DNA of 64,000 nucleotides. Source: Nageia nagi (lineage: Eukaryota; Pinophyta). The stretch lies in the NCBI GenBank assembly GCA_050084985.1, contig JBITNC010000001.1, positions 187,364,001 through 187,428,000 of the forward strand, written 5' to 3'. Both the position numbers and the translations under genes were made by a program. This document shows, in pieces, positions 1 to 11,890 of this stretch (positions are counted from its first letter, which is position 1; each line of letters begins with the position of its first letter). The notes beneath the pieces were generated by a model. The model made no database searches, had not been told where the DNA came from, and saw only the letters and a list, made by a program, of their open reading frames with translations.

Positions 1-198
1 CCCAAATAAATAGGGCAAAGTACAAGCTAGTGGACAAATGCATGATAACCATGCATGAGGATAAAATCCACAAGATGATAAATATTTGTTATGATCTAAT
101 CATAACAAACTAACAAATAATAAAACCTAGGAATAGAGAATAAAATACTCATAGAGAACTTAAGAAAATATTATAACTAAGTATAATATACTCTAACA
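1..198 (-). repeat. 3' LTR (partial) of the short copia-like element
   Basis: This matches 1537-1731 nearly base for base from position 4 onward. On the minus strand it starts TGTTAGAG directly after a polypurine tract. Its 3' part lies left of the window. Confidence 0.7.
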
Positions 199-212
199 CC
201 CCCCTTAAGTGA
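199..212 (-). promoter_or_regulatory. Polypurine tract of the copia-like element
   Basis: The plus strand reads CCCCCCTTAAGT right after the LTR end CTCTAACA. Read on the minus strand this is a purine run abutting the LTR start, which is the standard plus-strand priming site of LTR elements. A second similar block occurs at about 855-868. Confidence 0.6.
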
Positions 213-1536
213 ACAAGAAGGTAAAGTGGCACATCCACAAAAAAATGAGTCTCAGCAACAAGGGTTGATTAGGTACTCATGTACAAAAAAATCTTTCACA
301 AGCATAGAAAAAGAGAAAACCCATAGCAAAAACTCCTCCCTAAAAGAGAGAAAGAAAATTGAGGTAGATAACTTCCATTACTCAATAAATCATGCTCATT
401 TAATTAGGTACAATAATATGAAGAGATTGATGCCAACAAATAACTATAAGCCAGAAGTTGAAGAACCTCCAAAGAAATTAGGATCAAATAGCTACCAATA
501 TGTAGGAGTGATCCACACAACACTACTTAATCAAAACCAACAAAGAGAGTCCCTCAACCAAAAAATAGGGCATGAACTCCACTATGAAAAGTATATCAGC
601 AATGCAACTAGTAGACCACAAGCAAAAAAATTAGCATAATTCTCATGAACATGTCATTAAAAAGCCAAACCAAGAGACCAATGAGTAGACTATGTACCAT
701 GGAGAATAAGGAGCACACATCATTAGAGAAAGAAGCCAGGAGCCTATATGCAAAGAAGAAATCACATCATCAAAAAGCCAAGCTTGGAGCCCATATACTG
801 AGACCCATAAAAAAAGAGATTACATCCAAAAATAGGAAACACTAGTAGTTGATAATCCCCCCTTAATAATGACAAGAAGAAATGGTAAGTCACAAGATAA
901 GGTAATGGGAATACCACCATAAGATCCATAAAGGATTCAAATAAGCTACCTTAAGGACAAGGGTAGAAAGTATGAGTTGGGCTATGAGACTTGTGAAGGC
1001 ACCCAATGAGGTAGTAAAAGACTACCAAAAAAATATGATGTAGATGCAAAAACACACATCTAACCTATACACAAATAGTCCACAAATAGAAGGCCTCTTG
1101 ACAACCATAATACTCCAAAAAATGAAGTGAACTCTCCATAAAATTGCTTTTGTAAATTAAGCTTACAACCAAGTTCACCAAAAAATACCTAAAGTATACT
1201 CCATAATGCAAACCACGACACTCAAAATGGAGTTTGTTTACAAAAATTATGGAATTGATTTGATTTGGGGTAAAAATTTAAATTTTTAGGGCTCAAAATT
1301 TAGAAAAATTTAATTAAAATTTTAAATGTGAAACTTCAAATTATCATTCTGGGTTGATGGGTAAGGCAAAATGGGTCATGCAACTACTCAAAATGATGGG
1401 GGTGAAATGAAAAACCCAAAATTGCTGATAAATGATGATTAGACCTTAGATGCAGTAGTTATGGCCAAAAAACCATCAAAGTGAAAAACTACCAAAATAA
1501 ATAGATGAATTGATATTATTCAATAAAGGAGAGTCG

Positions 1537-1731
1537 AAATAAATAGGGCAAAGTACAAGCTAGTGGACAAATGCATGATAACCATGTGTGAGGATAAAAT
1601 CCACAAGATGAAAAATATTTGTTATGATCTAATCATAACAAACTAACAAATAATCAAACCTATGAATAGAGAATAAAATACTCCTAGAGAACTTAAGAAA
1701 ATATTATACCTAAGTATAATATACTCTAACA
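1537..1731 (-). repeat. 5' LTR of the short copia-like element
   Basis: This is the second copy of the repeat at 4-198. It may extend left of 1537, because the other copy is cut by the window edge and the true LTR length cannot be read. No primer-binding site complementary to initiator tRNA-Met was found to its left, so the tRNA primer is unknown. The flanking bases on the right (CATAG) would be one half of the target duplication. Confidence 0.55.
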
Positions 1732-1736
1732 CATAG

Positions 1737-2110
1737 TGTCTACAAATCTATTAGTGGATCATGGAGAAGATTCAATGGTATACTTATCAAATCACAAAAG
1801 GAGTTTTTCAACAATAAGTTTATATTTATTTAAAATATCATTATGACATTCATAAATACAAATAATTTGATTAACAATGAGTTGTGAATCACCAATGATT
1901 TTAATTTTTTTTAAAGTTTAATTTGATTGTAATTTGTAGACCAAGGACAAGGGCTTCATATTCCATCATGTTATTAGTGCAAGGGAACTTTAGTTTAAAG
2001 GATAAAGGAATAGGTGGTCCTTGAGGTGTAATAAAAATAATAATAGCACCATCCTCTTATTCACATTTAGATCCATCAAAGTAAAGAGTAATGTTAATTT
2101 CATCTTTAGC
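1737..2110 (-). pseudogene. E1 second (archaeal-type) RNase H remnant
   Basis: Minus-strand translation gives an RNase H core: a LYFDGSKCE start containing the first catalytic Asp, a glycine-poor segment where the family has GAGAGI, then ITPQGPPIPLSFKL and a NNMMEYEALVLGL block with the catalytic Glu. In Tat-clade gypsy elements this extra RNase H sits between the ordinary RNase H and integrase, and that is its position here. The frame holds at least one stop (GAA TAA where the family has Gln). It stops at the edge of the copia-like insertion, so the downstream integrase is displaced beyond the left edge. The enzyme would degrade the RNA strand of RNA:DNA hybrids during reverse transcription. 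Confidence 0.75.
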
Positions 2111-2429
2111 ATAAAAATATTCTTCATCTTCAACCAATAGGAAAATACATTCACTAGGAAAAGCAAGTGAAAATGATTGAGAATCATTAAATTGAGCCTC
2201 AAGAAGTTGATCAACAATCACTTGACCTTTAATTGATTTTGATTTATGAATTCAAGGTCATATTCAATTAGGAGCATGATACATTTAGATGTTCTTGGAT
2301 TAGTGTAAGAATGGCTCATCATGTATCCTAATGGATCATTTCTAGCAACACCATAAGTTTTATGATTTAACATGTAATTATCTCAATTTACATATTGTAA
2401 AAATAATAACAAGGCATAATTTTTCAATG

Positions 2430-3420
2430 TGTATATATCAAACCTCATAATCAACAAGGGTATGACTTATGTAGTATATAGCTTGTTCTTTATTCATATC
2501 ATTGTTTTGTACCAACATGCTATCAATAGCAATATTAGTAATATAAATATATAAGTAAAATGAATGTGAAGGATTAGGTAGAATCAAAATAGGAGGATAT
2601 GTAAGGTATTTTTTAATTTTATCAAAGTCCTCTTGAAAGATTAAATGGTTTACATTTGTTTGATAATTATGCAATAAATCAATGGATTGCATTGATCTTT
2701 TCGGACAAGATTCTTATTTCCTTAAAATTTCAAGGAGGAGATATTTCATTTATAGCTTTAATTTTGGTAGGATCAACCTCAATTCCTCTTCTTGAAATAA
2801 TTAACCTAATATCTTACCATAAGTAACACCAAAGGCATATTTTTTGGATTAAGTTTCACATTATATTCAATGAGTCTATCAAATATCTTTTCAAGGACTT
2901 CAAGCTTTATCACTTTAGTTTTGAATTTGACTAAAATATCATCAACATAACATTCAATAATTTCTCCCATGCACCCATGAAATATATACATCATGTCATG
3001 TTGGTGCATGGGTCTTGCATTCTTTAAACCAAAGGGCATGACCTTATAGCAAAAGGTTCCCCAAGGTATTGTGAAAATAGTTTTGTGTTAATATTCTTTT
3101 GTAATATGAATCTTATTTTAACCACTAAAACCATCCATGAGTGAAAGCATTTTCATGAACAATAGTTGAATGTACAATATTATCAATGCTAGGTAGAGTA
3201 AAATCATCTTTTGTACAAGCCTTGTTTATGTCTTAAAAATATATGTAACTATGAATTCCTCTAGTTTTCTTGCCAACACGAACAACATTTGACACCCATA
3301 TAGGATAATCTATAGGTATAATGAAACCAACATCCAATTTTTTTTGAAGTTCTTCTTTTATAAGGAGTACAAATTTTGGGTGTATTTTTCTTAATGTTTT
3401 ATTTATAGGTTTGACATTTT
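2430..3420 (-). pseudogene. E1 reverse transcriptase and RNase H remnant
   Basis: The RT palm is readable at 2806-3039. It has PFGLKNA followed by CYVDDILVK, so the two catalytic aspartates of YVDD (2938-2949) are kept. Upstream (to about 3420) lie pieces matching the fingers region. Downstream at 2438-2692 an RNase H connection follows: PILILPNPSHSFYLYIYITN, then the QAIYYISHTL strand. Pieces lie in different frames (starts at 3039 and 2692 differ in phase), so at least one indel separates RT and RNase H. The order RT, RNase H, then second RNase H fits a Ty3/gypsy Tat element. Confidence 0.8.
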
Positions 3421-4980
3421 ATTAAATGACAAGGTTATGAACAACCAAATTAGAGTCTAATATAGGCAAATTAGCATATTTCTAAGAACAAACATAATGT
3501 ACTTCTTAAGAAGTTTAATAAATTGATCTTGTTCTTATTTTATCAATAATTTTTGAAGTAAAACAATATGTAGTTGATTAGGGTCTTCACCGATGTCAAG
3601 CTCAATGGTTTCTTCAATTGACATGTGAGAAGTATTATCTAATTATGAAGGGATAGGTAGAAAATTTAATGAATATTCATCATATAATGAATTATATTTT
3701 TCAAAATACTCTTCCATGTTTAAGATAGTGTTCTCAAAAGTGTAAAAAATAGAATAAGATTGGCCAAAATAAGCTTCCATGTTTAAAAATGAAGGATAAA
3801 AATCTTTATAACATGAAGGAAGATGAGTATAACCCCAAAAAAATTGACTATAGATTCATCACTTTAAAAATAGTCAATAAAAATAGGATAATTTTCAATA
3901 GAAAAATCAATTTACACAATATTAACAGGAATTCCAAGCAAATAGTCATTTGAAAAATAAGTTATAGGTGTAAACAAATTTGTAGATGTAGTGCCAATAT
4001 AATGAGAAAATGTAGTACTTGGATCACATATGAAAAAATTGACATAAAATAAATCTTCCACATCAACACTTGCAAACTCTTGAATGAATTCCTCATAATC
4101 AAAACTTAGCATGAAATGTGGAGGGGATTAAGAAATATCATAATTAAGAGGCATGCTCATGTTGAAGGAAGGATTAAAATAAATAACAAAATAATCAAGA
4201 CCATGATCAAAGAAATTAGGATTATCAATCACAAAAATTGGGATGACAATGGTCTAACATTAATAGATGGAAAAATTTCATGTAAAAGGGTATTAACAAA
4301 TAAACTTTCTAAGGATGTATCCTCTTCAAATTCATCATAAGGAAGTTGAATAAATGTAATACTAGAAATATTATCTTGAATAGATGATTCCCTTTCACAT
4401 GAAATAACATGAGGTACATTGATGACCAATGTTTATCTTTGATATCTCAAAGCAATTTTATCAAGGGGTTTACATGGTTTAATAATAATGAGCTCAACTT
4501 GATCTTGCTCATACTTACCAATACCACATGACATTTCTAACCATATTTTTCATCAAAATATTGAGTGGAAAATGAAAATTTATAAAAATTATCAACAGGA
4601 ACACTACAATAAGAATAAGGTTGAGGTTCCTTACATGATGTAGAAATATTGGACATAACATTCCCTTCTTTAATAAAAGATATAGGTTTAAGACATGGTT
4701 CCTTAGGTTTGGAATATTGGGTAAGATGTCCCATGTCTCTAATTGAGGGAATATTAGGCAAAGTGATAGATTGATCTTGTAATTTATATTCACTAACATG
4801 TGAGGAAGCATAAGTAACAATAGCTTTCCCACTTGATTCAATAATATAAGGAACCTCATTAGAATACTTAGCATTATAAGGAACAACATTGGAAGACAAA
4901 GCATTAGAAGGAACATAAGTGGATGGACCAATTCATATAATACATGTGAAAGAAAGAAGATCATCATATGAAAGGATAAA
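3421..4980 (-). pseudogene. E1 protease-RT linker region, decayed
   Basis: This is the stretch between protease and RT. Minus-strand open pieces at 4537-4899 and 3912-4112 are rich in Ser, Asn, Tyr and Pro and have no catalytic motif. Tat-clade polyproteins carry a long, poorly conserved linker here. I assign these pieces by position only. Overlapping plus-strand frames (4116-4340) look like shadows. Confidence 0.45.
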
Positions 4981-5450
4981 TTTTCAATATTGAAATGGTT
5001 CTAGATCAACTTTTACACAAGTTAATTTTCCTTTATGAATAAATTTAATACATTGATGAGAAGTTGAAGGAACAAACCTCATTTAATCTATCCATGGTAT
5101 TCCAAGTAAGATATTATATTGTAAGGCACCTTCAATGATATGAAATAATATATGTAAGGTTCTATGGCCCACACAAAGTGGAAGAATAATAGTGCCCATA
5201 GTAGTAGATATAGTACCATTAAAGGCCCTTAATTATAATGTGGAAAGGGATATATGATTTTGAAGTATCTTGAGATGATCCAAAGATTAATATGATATAC
5301 CATTAATACTTGAACCATTATCAATTAAGATTCTTTTGTAATTTTTTCCTTCCATATATGTAATGATAAAGAGTGGCGTATGTGATCCAATAAGTCTTAT
5401 CTCTACTATTTCATGCTCATAAAAGGTTATTATTCCCGAATTGCATGATT
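4981..5450 (-). pseudogene. E1 aspartic protease remnant
   Basis: On the minus strand, 5287-5340 reads RILIDNGSSIN, the retropepsin active-site loop (Asp-Asn-Gly-Ser in this family). It is preceded by PLFIITYMEGKNYK, as in Tat-clade proteases. Further along, GTISTTMGTIILPLCV and ALQYNILLGIPWI match the beta-strand and the ILGxPWI segment at the end of the domain. A stop follows the active-site loop. The enzyme would cut the gag-pol polyprotein. The catalytic Asp is still present, but the chain is broken. Confidence 0.75.
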
Positions 5451-5699
5451 AAAAATATCCCACAAAATTGGTTAAGGATTAAAAATCTTGTATTTACACC
5501 TCAATGGACTTTAATACTTCCATAAGTGCATCTCTATGTACTTTATATGTTTGAAGTAGATCATAAATATATATTTTTATGTATGAATACTTAAGTTGAT
5601 GTGGGATATTTGCTTTGATAGTGACAACAAGATGCCTTAGAATTGGAGGAGGACATCTTGGACCTTGGTTGGTTTCTCTTTGATCATTATTCCTTTGAG

Positions 5700-7139
5700 G
5701 TGGATTTGAACTTAAGGCATTTTGATTAGGATGATTCCATTTTTGATTTCATGTTACAACATGAATCATCCCAACAAAATGTTGCATACATGAAGGATCC
5801 ACATAATTTACATGATTTGTTTCAATTTTATTTTTCCTTAGTAAAGGATCCTTATAAACATTAAGATTTTGATTAGAGTTTGCAAGTGGACTATCAATTA
5901 CAAGGTTACCTCTTTTAATAAGGTCTTGGATCATATTTATTAAATGGTACCACTTATCTATTTGGTGTCCTTTGGCTCTATCAAAAGCACCTTATTCATT
6001 ATCTTTGTACCAAATAGGTTTTGGAACACTAGGATATTTTTGTCTAATATTAGGAAGAGTAATAATTTAAGCATTAATGCATTTTTGCAAAATGTTAGGC
6101 AAGGTATAAAAAAATGGATTGTAGTCTCATTTTAGTCTTGGTGGTATTTATCTTCATTGACTCCCTTGAACTTGAGATTTGGTTTGGATTAGATATGCAT
6201 TTGGTGGTGGTGGTCCAAGAGGAGGATGTGGTGTAATGTATGGTTGGATTAATGTAACTTGATTCACATGTGGTTAAGGAGGTGTAAAAAATGGTCCTTT
6301 TTTATTTTTATAATATTGCTTGTTTCTTTATTTAATATCACCATTTTGCACATTTACATCTTTGATTATTTTGGCCATTAAAATTGCCTCTTCAAAGGAT
6401 GGTATATTTTGAATTTGAAGTGTGTTTGAAATATGTTTAGCATAACTTTTAGTAAATAGGTGAGTTAATTCAACTTGGGGAGTAGGAAATGTAAGATCAT
6501 GAACAATAGCTCTCCATCTTATCACAAAATTAGTGATTGGTTCATCTTGAAATTGCTTATGGTTATATAAATCACACAAAGTAATTTTTCTCTTAATATT
6601 TATTGTAAAATGATTAAGAAAAATATTATCCAATTGTTAAAAGGTATGTAGAGAGTATTGTTTGAAACTATTATACCAATCTAGTGCTTTTCCACCTAAA
6701 GTCATTAGAAAAATTCTTAACATAAAGGGATAAATATGATCAATAATATAATATTCATATTTAAACACCCTTAAATGATATTTGGGATCCTTTGTTCCTT
6801 TAAATTTATCAAACTTTGGGAGATCAAAATTTAAAGGCCAAGTATAATATGAAATTGAAGGGTATATTAGCTCATTAAATAATTACTCATAAGTTTAATT
6901 ATTATTCAAATCATGATTACCAACCTTCAATTTTTATTTTCTATCAAGTATATGTTGAGTGGAAGCCAACAAAAGATTAAGCCTTAGGTATCTTGCATAG
7001 AGGAGAAGAAAGGATTAATTTATTGTCAATAATAGGTGGATGCACGAGAGCTATGTGCTTGAAATGTTGGGGTTATATTTGGTTGGATTTGAATTATGTG
7101 TATGGTATATTGGAAGTATGAGGATCATTTTTTTATTGT
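5700..7139 (-). pseudogene. E1 gag, C-terminal part
   Basis: Minus-strand translation from about 6840 down gives LPKFDKFKGTKDPKYHLRVF, a gag capsid motif (K/P-x-F-x-G/D-x-DP-x-HL). Next come an ALDWYNSF block and the open piece at 6328-6633, with FQDEPITNFVIRWRAIVHDL and a helical region, then a Pro-rich tail (6170-6330). Gag builds the virus-like particle that packages the element RNA in the cytoplasm. Upstream sequence resumes at 15956 after removal of E2, and codon phase is kept across that junction. Confidence 0.75.
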
Positions 7140-7849
7140 TGTAGATGCTAAATTATGTAAAATGTGAATATACATAATAAATAAAATGATCTACAACATA
7201 AGAAGAGCTAGATATGTACACTATATCAGATATAACAAATATACATGAAAAGCATGCATCTTATATGAACTATAAGTACAATCCTCAAAAGTAAATGTCA
7301 ATTCATCTATGAAGGATTGGGATTGGATTGGACATGAGATCATAATGGATCTTCATATGCATGAATCAATAGCTTCTACCACTAAAATTTGAAACCCTCG
7401 ATCCTCAAGATGCATATGATTAACAACATTGAATATGAAGAATTATGGATTGCACCAAAGATAGAAAGTTTTAGAGCTCAGAGTATAATAATTTCTCATA
7501 ATAGGTGGCATCAAAATATATCATTTCTTGATGAACATTACGATAGATAATCACTTATTAGAGATCTTATCATATCAAAGAGTTCCAATATATGGAGGTC
7601 AACCTATTCCACTCGCATATATGGCCTACAAAGACATGGAAAGGAGTGAAGGTAAACCTTTAGCAATAATATAAAATTTTATTGTATTCAAAATAAATTG
7701 AAATATGAACCATAGAATATGATATTGCATTGCCCCTTTCATATTGTAATATCAACTTTATCTTGATATTTTTAACATTACAATAAGTCATTTAGGATGT
7801 CTACATATGATTTATTAAATAAATAATAAATTATTTTTAGGAGTCTACA
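7140..7849 (-). repeat. E2 3' LTR (710 bp)
   Basis: Near-identical to 15246-15955. On the minus strand it begins TGTAGACTCC and ends GCATCTACA. The A+T-rich U3-like end holds TTTATTATTTATTTAATAAATC. It is followed on the right by the polypurine tract. Confidence 0.88.
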
Positions 7850-7868
7850 TTTTTCCTCTTTTTGGATG
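7850..7868 (-). promoter_or_regulatory. E2 polypurine tract
   Basis: The plus strand TTTTTCCTCTTTTTGG reads as an A/G run on the minus strand directly upstream of the LTR start TGTAGAC. This is the plus-strand primer site and fixes the element's orientation. Element C has the same arrangement at 55868. Confidence 0.7.
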
Positions 7869-9600
7869 TGAAATGAAAAGTATTGAAATTGCATGATCCA
7901 AAGAAGTCTAGAGAAGAGAAGAAAATTATTAATAGTAAAGTTGATTTCCCTTTTTAGATTGATGTGCTAAGTATGATATATTTTTTTCCCCCTTTTGGTC
8001 TTGTATTTCCCTTTCTCTAGCTTATTTGGGGAATCAAGCCAAAAATAAGAATCCATGTATGAGGAGAGTACCTCTATTTAGTTCCTAATCTCTCGAATAA
8101 TACCTTTTTGAGAACAATCCAATATAATACCCACACATCATATCCCATGAAAGTATAATTAATTTAAAGAGTAAGGTTGAAATAAATATAATATCCATTA
8201 TGTTACTATGGTCTTTGAAACACATATTTCTATTAAACCATGATTATCAAGATGATGAGATCCTTTGATGCCCCAAGCTTGGAATAACTTGCAATTTGTA
8301 AGAGATTTTTCTTATGGAGTGACCATGGCCTTAAAAATAGTCATCAGCATAACATTGAATTTTTATCCATCATTGACACAATTTAATTTGACTTCCATTA
8401 AAAGTACCCAATATTCAAATGTGCATTGGCCTTATCAATTTTGCACATTTGATCTCATTGAATTTATTGACCATATTGATTTTCAAAGTAAATTTATGCT
8501 ATTAACAACATTATTTTATTAGAATTTTGTAACCATATATTTTGCACTATTTTTTAGCATTCCCATTATAGTGGATATTTATGAAATAATAGCATTTTCA
8601 AATAGATATTCAAGGATTTGTAGCATGCCCAATTTGCAATGAATTTGTAGTATACATGTGTTGTTAACAATGTGAAAATAGTAATATCATATCTGCAAAC
8701 TTTAATCTCAATCAATTAATAGAAAGTAAGGAACATTTCCATATAACACAATATTTTTTGCATAAGAATTAATGTAATCCATTTTTACCCTATATGCCTT
8801 TGGTCTATGTATAAGTCATATAAATATAACATTAACCATTTTAAACTATTAAAACCATGAGACCATTATTGATATTTGAAATAATCCATGATTTTTCTTT
8901 AATCACACTATTAACAATGTTAAAATAACAAAATTGATCATACAAGAAAAGAGCATATTCAATTGGCATGGAGAAACTGTAATTCAGATATTCAATATTC
9001 CAAAAATATGTGTGTATACAAAAATCAAGATTTTGCACATGCTTTTATTTTGACATGATTTAACAATTTATAATTTCACCTTTTTCATCATGTAACATCT
9101 ATCATATTCCTTTATTTTAATCCAATGAAAATAGAATTAAAATCTAGTACTTGAACCATTTGCGAATGTTTCCTAAATTACGTTGTTAACAATAGTCTTT
9201 TAATATAAATAATCATGAAAAATAGAACATAATCAATTTCACTATGAATGCATAATGTAAACATTCAATATCACTATATTTACCCTTTATGACCATTATG
9301 CATCAAATTGTAAGGTAACTGCACATTTTGGATGTCATTACTGGTGTGGAATTAGAAAAATTAGTTCTTCAAAATGAAGTTATGGCAAAATAAACTAATC
9401 CCATGTGTTTTCTCCCACATAGGTTAAGATTGACATTTGGCATTTTCCTCTTATCATTTTCCTATCTTATGTGCTATGGTGAAATTGTGACTCTACTCCT
9501 TTTCTCTTTCATTGATCTCCTTGTGAACTCATTACCCCCAACCATTGGATCTTGGTCATTTACCTGCTAAGATGGTGAACAATAGATGGCATGTTGTGGA
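7869..9600. other. E2 non-coding region between 3' LTR and PMD gene
   Basis: No domain is recognisable on either strand. The motif TTAACAA recurs near 8500, 8664, 8911 and 9185 in similar contexts, suggesting very old, diverged internal repeats; a related copy sits near 12467 on the other side of the PMD gene. The plus-strand open frame 8265-8522 has no known motif. Confidence 0.4.
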
Positions 9601-9637
9601 GAGGCCTTTGACCCATCATAGGTGGCATATCATAGAG

Positions 9638-9648
9638 TATTTATGAAG
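9638..9648 (+). promoter_or_regulatory. Possible TATA-like box of the PMD gene
   Basis: TATTTATGAAG lies about 30 bp before a strong splice donor-like GTGAGT and upstream of the PMD reading frame. The surrounding 9530-9660 is less A+T-biased than its flanks. This is a position argument only; the start of transcription is not visible. Confidence 0.25.
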
Positions 9649-9667
9649 CCTCCATTTTGACCATGTG

Positions 9668-10047
9668 GTGAGTGTTTATCCACTTTCATTTATTTTTAAT
9701 TTTCTTGTTTTGAATTTCATCCCTATTTCATTTAATTTAAAAACCTTAGGATTTTTGTGTTCTATCATTTTAAGTTTTTGTTTTCCCAAAGCAAGGCTTT
9801 TTTTGCATTTCCTTTTCACTTTTCAATTGATTTTCATAGCATTTATTATCATTTTGGTTTTCTCATTCATATATCTTTGGCTACGTGCAAGTTTAATCAA
9901 TTTTATTTAATAAATTCCTATTTTTCCTTTTCATTCATTCCCCCAAGATAATTAATCCTTTATTATGTTATAATTTTATTTTTATTATGATAATAGTTTG
10001 ATTTTTTTACAATTATTGATATGCATTTTGATTTTTTAATTTTACAG
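9668..10047 (+). other. Probable intron before the PMD reading frame
   Basis: The donor is ATGTG|GTGAGT at 9668. The acceptor, TTTAATTTTACAG ending at 10047, is preceded by a long T-rich stretch. The interior is T-rich, as plant introns are. The PMD frame opens immediately after the acceptor. If real, this places a spliced leader in a gene carried inside a retrotransposon on the opposite strand. Confidence 0.5.
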
Positions 10048-11890
10048 GAGCATAAGATTACCATCAAGGGTAGAGCCATGTCTACAGATTCATTAGAGAA
10101 GGCCAAGGAGTGATGTAGGTCAAATAATGAGGATGATATCCTCATGAGGTTAGGTTTAAATCATCTTATTATGGTCAACCATGTTAAACACAACATCCCT
10201 CTTTTGATAGCATTAGTTGAATGCTAGGACCAAGATACAAAAACCTTTCACCTACCCCCACATGAAATGATAGTTATCCTTCTTAATGTATATCACATAT
10301 GGGGTGTACCTATTCATGGGAAGATTATTCAATAAGCCTAAGTTTTAGATAATGAGGATAGGAAAAGATATGCAATATGGCTCATAGGAGTGGAGGATCA
10401 TGATTGGGATCATAAGTCCTCCCACTTCACAAAGTGTTCAAGTTTGCATCTCCCTCTAGGCATTTGAGGCTCCTTATTACCTTAATTACTTCTACTTATA
10501 TTTTCCCAAACAAGATCATTTTAGCTTTTCCATTGGACATGGTATGGATTGTCCAAGACATTTGTGCTAGGGGCACATATTATGCTTAGGCTCCTATTAT
10601 GTTTTCTTAGCTGTATAGAGATTTGCATAATTTTATATTGGTTGATAATTTCAACATTACCATTTTTGATGCTAGTTTGCTACAAGTGTGGGCTTATGAG
10701 AAGATAGCTATGATTATATAAGTGGAACTCTAGAGAGCTAGGGAGGACCCCCAAAAATGTACCTTTAACTTATTGACTTTCTAGACTTTGTGGATATAGG
10801 TATCCACACACATTAGAGGCTAGATGGTGGGAGATTGATAGATTACAATCGAAGAACCTAGTGTGGGTATCTTATGCTAACTATACTTGGGAGGAGGATG
10901 CCCTTCAACTAGTATGCATTAGAAAGCCATGATTCTTTCAAAGCAAAAAGAAGCTTGGAGAACCATACTTTACACAATGTGTGATGAGGCAATTCGATCT
11001 CTAGTAGGGTATTCCACCTACCTCTATATATTATATTATTTAGAGATCCAAGAGGGATGCTCCACCAGAGGCATATATTATACCTACATGTTTAACTACA
11101 TGGGAGGAGCCATGTGCCATGGAACCTATAGAGCCCACTTCTATGGTTCTGAGAACTACCAGGGGATACACAACATGGTGGGCTATAGTTAGACCAACCC
11201 CATTAGGTATGAACAAGGATGATAAGGATGGGGAGATGGTTATGTCTCCCTAGGAGGAGTCTTCTAATGACCATGAGCAAAATATTGATAACCCCATGCA
11301 TGATATTCCATTATGGAAGCAATCATTTGTTCTAGCACTATGGTTAGAGGTATTAATTGAAGCTATACTACTTGTTTTAGCAAGTAAAACTCTATTACAC
11401 ACTTGTAGGTTTATGATTTTTTTTTACTTTTGATTATTATCCTATGGATAACAAACTTATAACTACTATTGTTTTACATAAGATACAACCACCCAAATTG
11501 CCACCCTATAGGTAGATATTAAGATTAAAGCCCTTTGAGGCTATGGTTCTTGATCTTCAATCATAAATTTTGACTCTTTATATTATAATTATATCAAGGG
11601 ATGTGTAAATAGTATCCATATATCAAACTTTGAAGATATCACAAGAGAAGGTTGACATGTCCCCACTCAATGAGCAATGGGAATTCATTCAATAGCTAAT
11701 GGATAAGATAGAGAAAAAGGATACGAATATTATTACCCTTAGGAGTAAATATGAGAGGGATAAAGTAATAATGACCTATCATGTTATTATTTCTAGTGAG
11801 GTGTCGAGTGGGATGTCCATTCTTGGACATAGTAGTGGTATTAGGAGGGTATCTAGGCCTAGTGAGATGGGTAGTAGTGAACTTCACTAG
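10048..11890 (+). pseudogene. Plant mobile domain (PMD) gene, antisense in E2, broken by stops
   Basis: The first ATG is at 10078, after the apparent splice acceptor. The same frame gives, at about 10191-10320, NIPLLIALVE, then TKTFHLPPHEMIVILLNVYH and WGVPIHGK. This is the signature of the plant mobile domain (family pattern: LL-x-ALVERW-x-PETHTFHLP, then an E-x-T-x-TLxDV helix and GLP-x-G). Stops in the frame fit decay: TGA for CGA near 10111, TAG for the TGG of the ERW motif, and TAA for CAA near 10330. The middle (10400-11300) shifts frame. The C-terminal piece 11699-11890 is charged and helix-like and ends in a stop at 11888-11890. PMD proteins include the nuclear Arabidopsis factors MAIN and MAIL1, needed for gene silencing and genome stability; PMD ORFs also occur in transposable elements. 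Here the domain has no transposase partner. Confidence 0.72.

Larger units (their letters stand above)
1..1731 (-). mobile_element. Short copia-like LTR element without pol, cut by the window edge
   Basis: Positions 4-198 and 1537-1731 are near-identical direct repeats, which I read as LTRs. On the minus strand both begin TGTTAGAGTATATT. A purine tract (ACTTAAGGGGGG on the minus strand, 199-210 region) lies directly before the left repeat, so the left copy is the 3' LTR and the element reads right to left. The interior is only about 1.3 kb, and I find no gag, integrase or RT in it on either strand. The element is therefore non-autonomous or internally deleted. It cuts off the reading frame of the gypsy RNase H that starts at 1737, so it is nested in that element. 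The target duplication cannot be checked because the left end is outside the window. Plus-strand open frames at 226-639 and 645-845 have no recognisable domain, and I do not call them genes. Confidence 0.65.

Noticed and set aside
226-845. Plus-strand ORFs in the left copia-like element
   Set aside because: They run opposite to the LTR/purine-tract orientation, have no recognisable motif and show Lys/Asn-rich composition expected from A-rich DNA.
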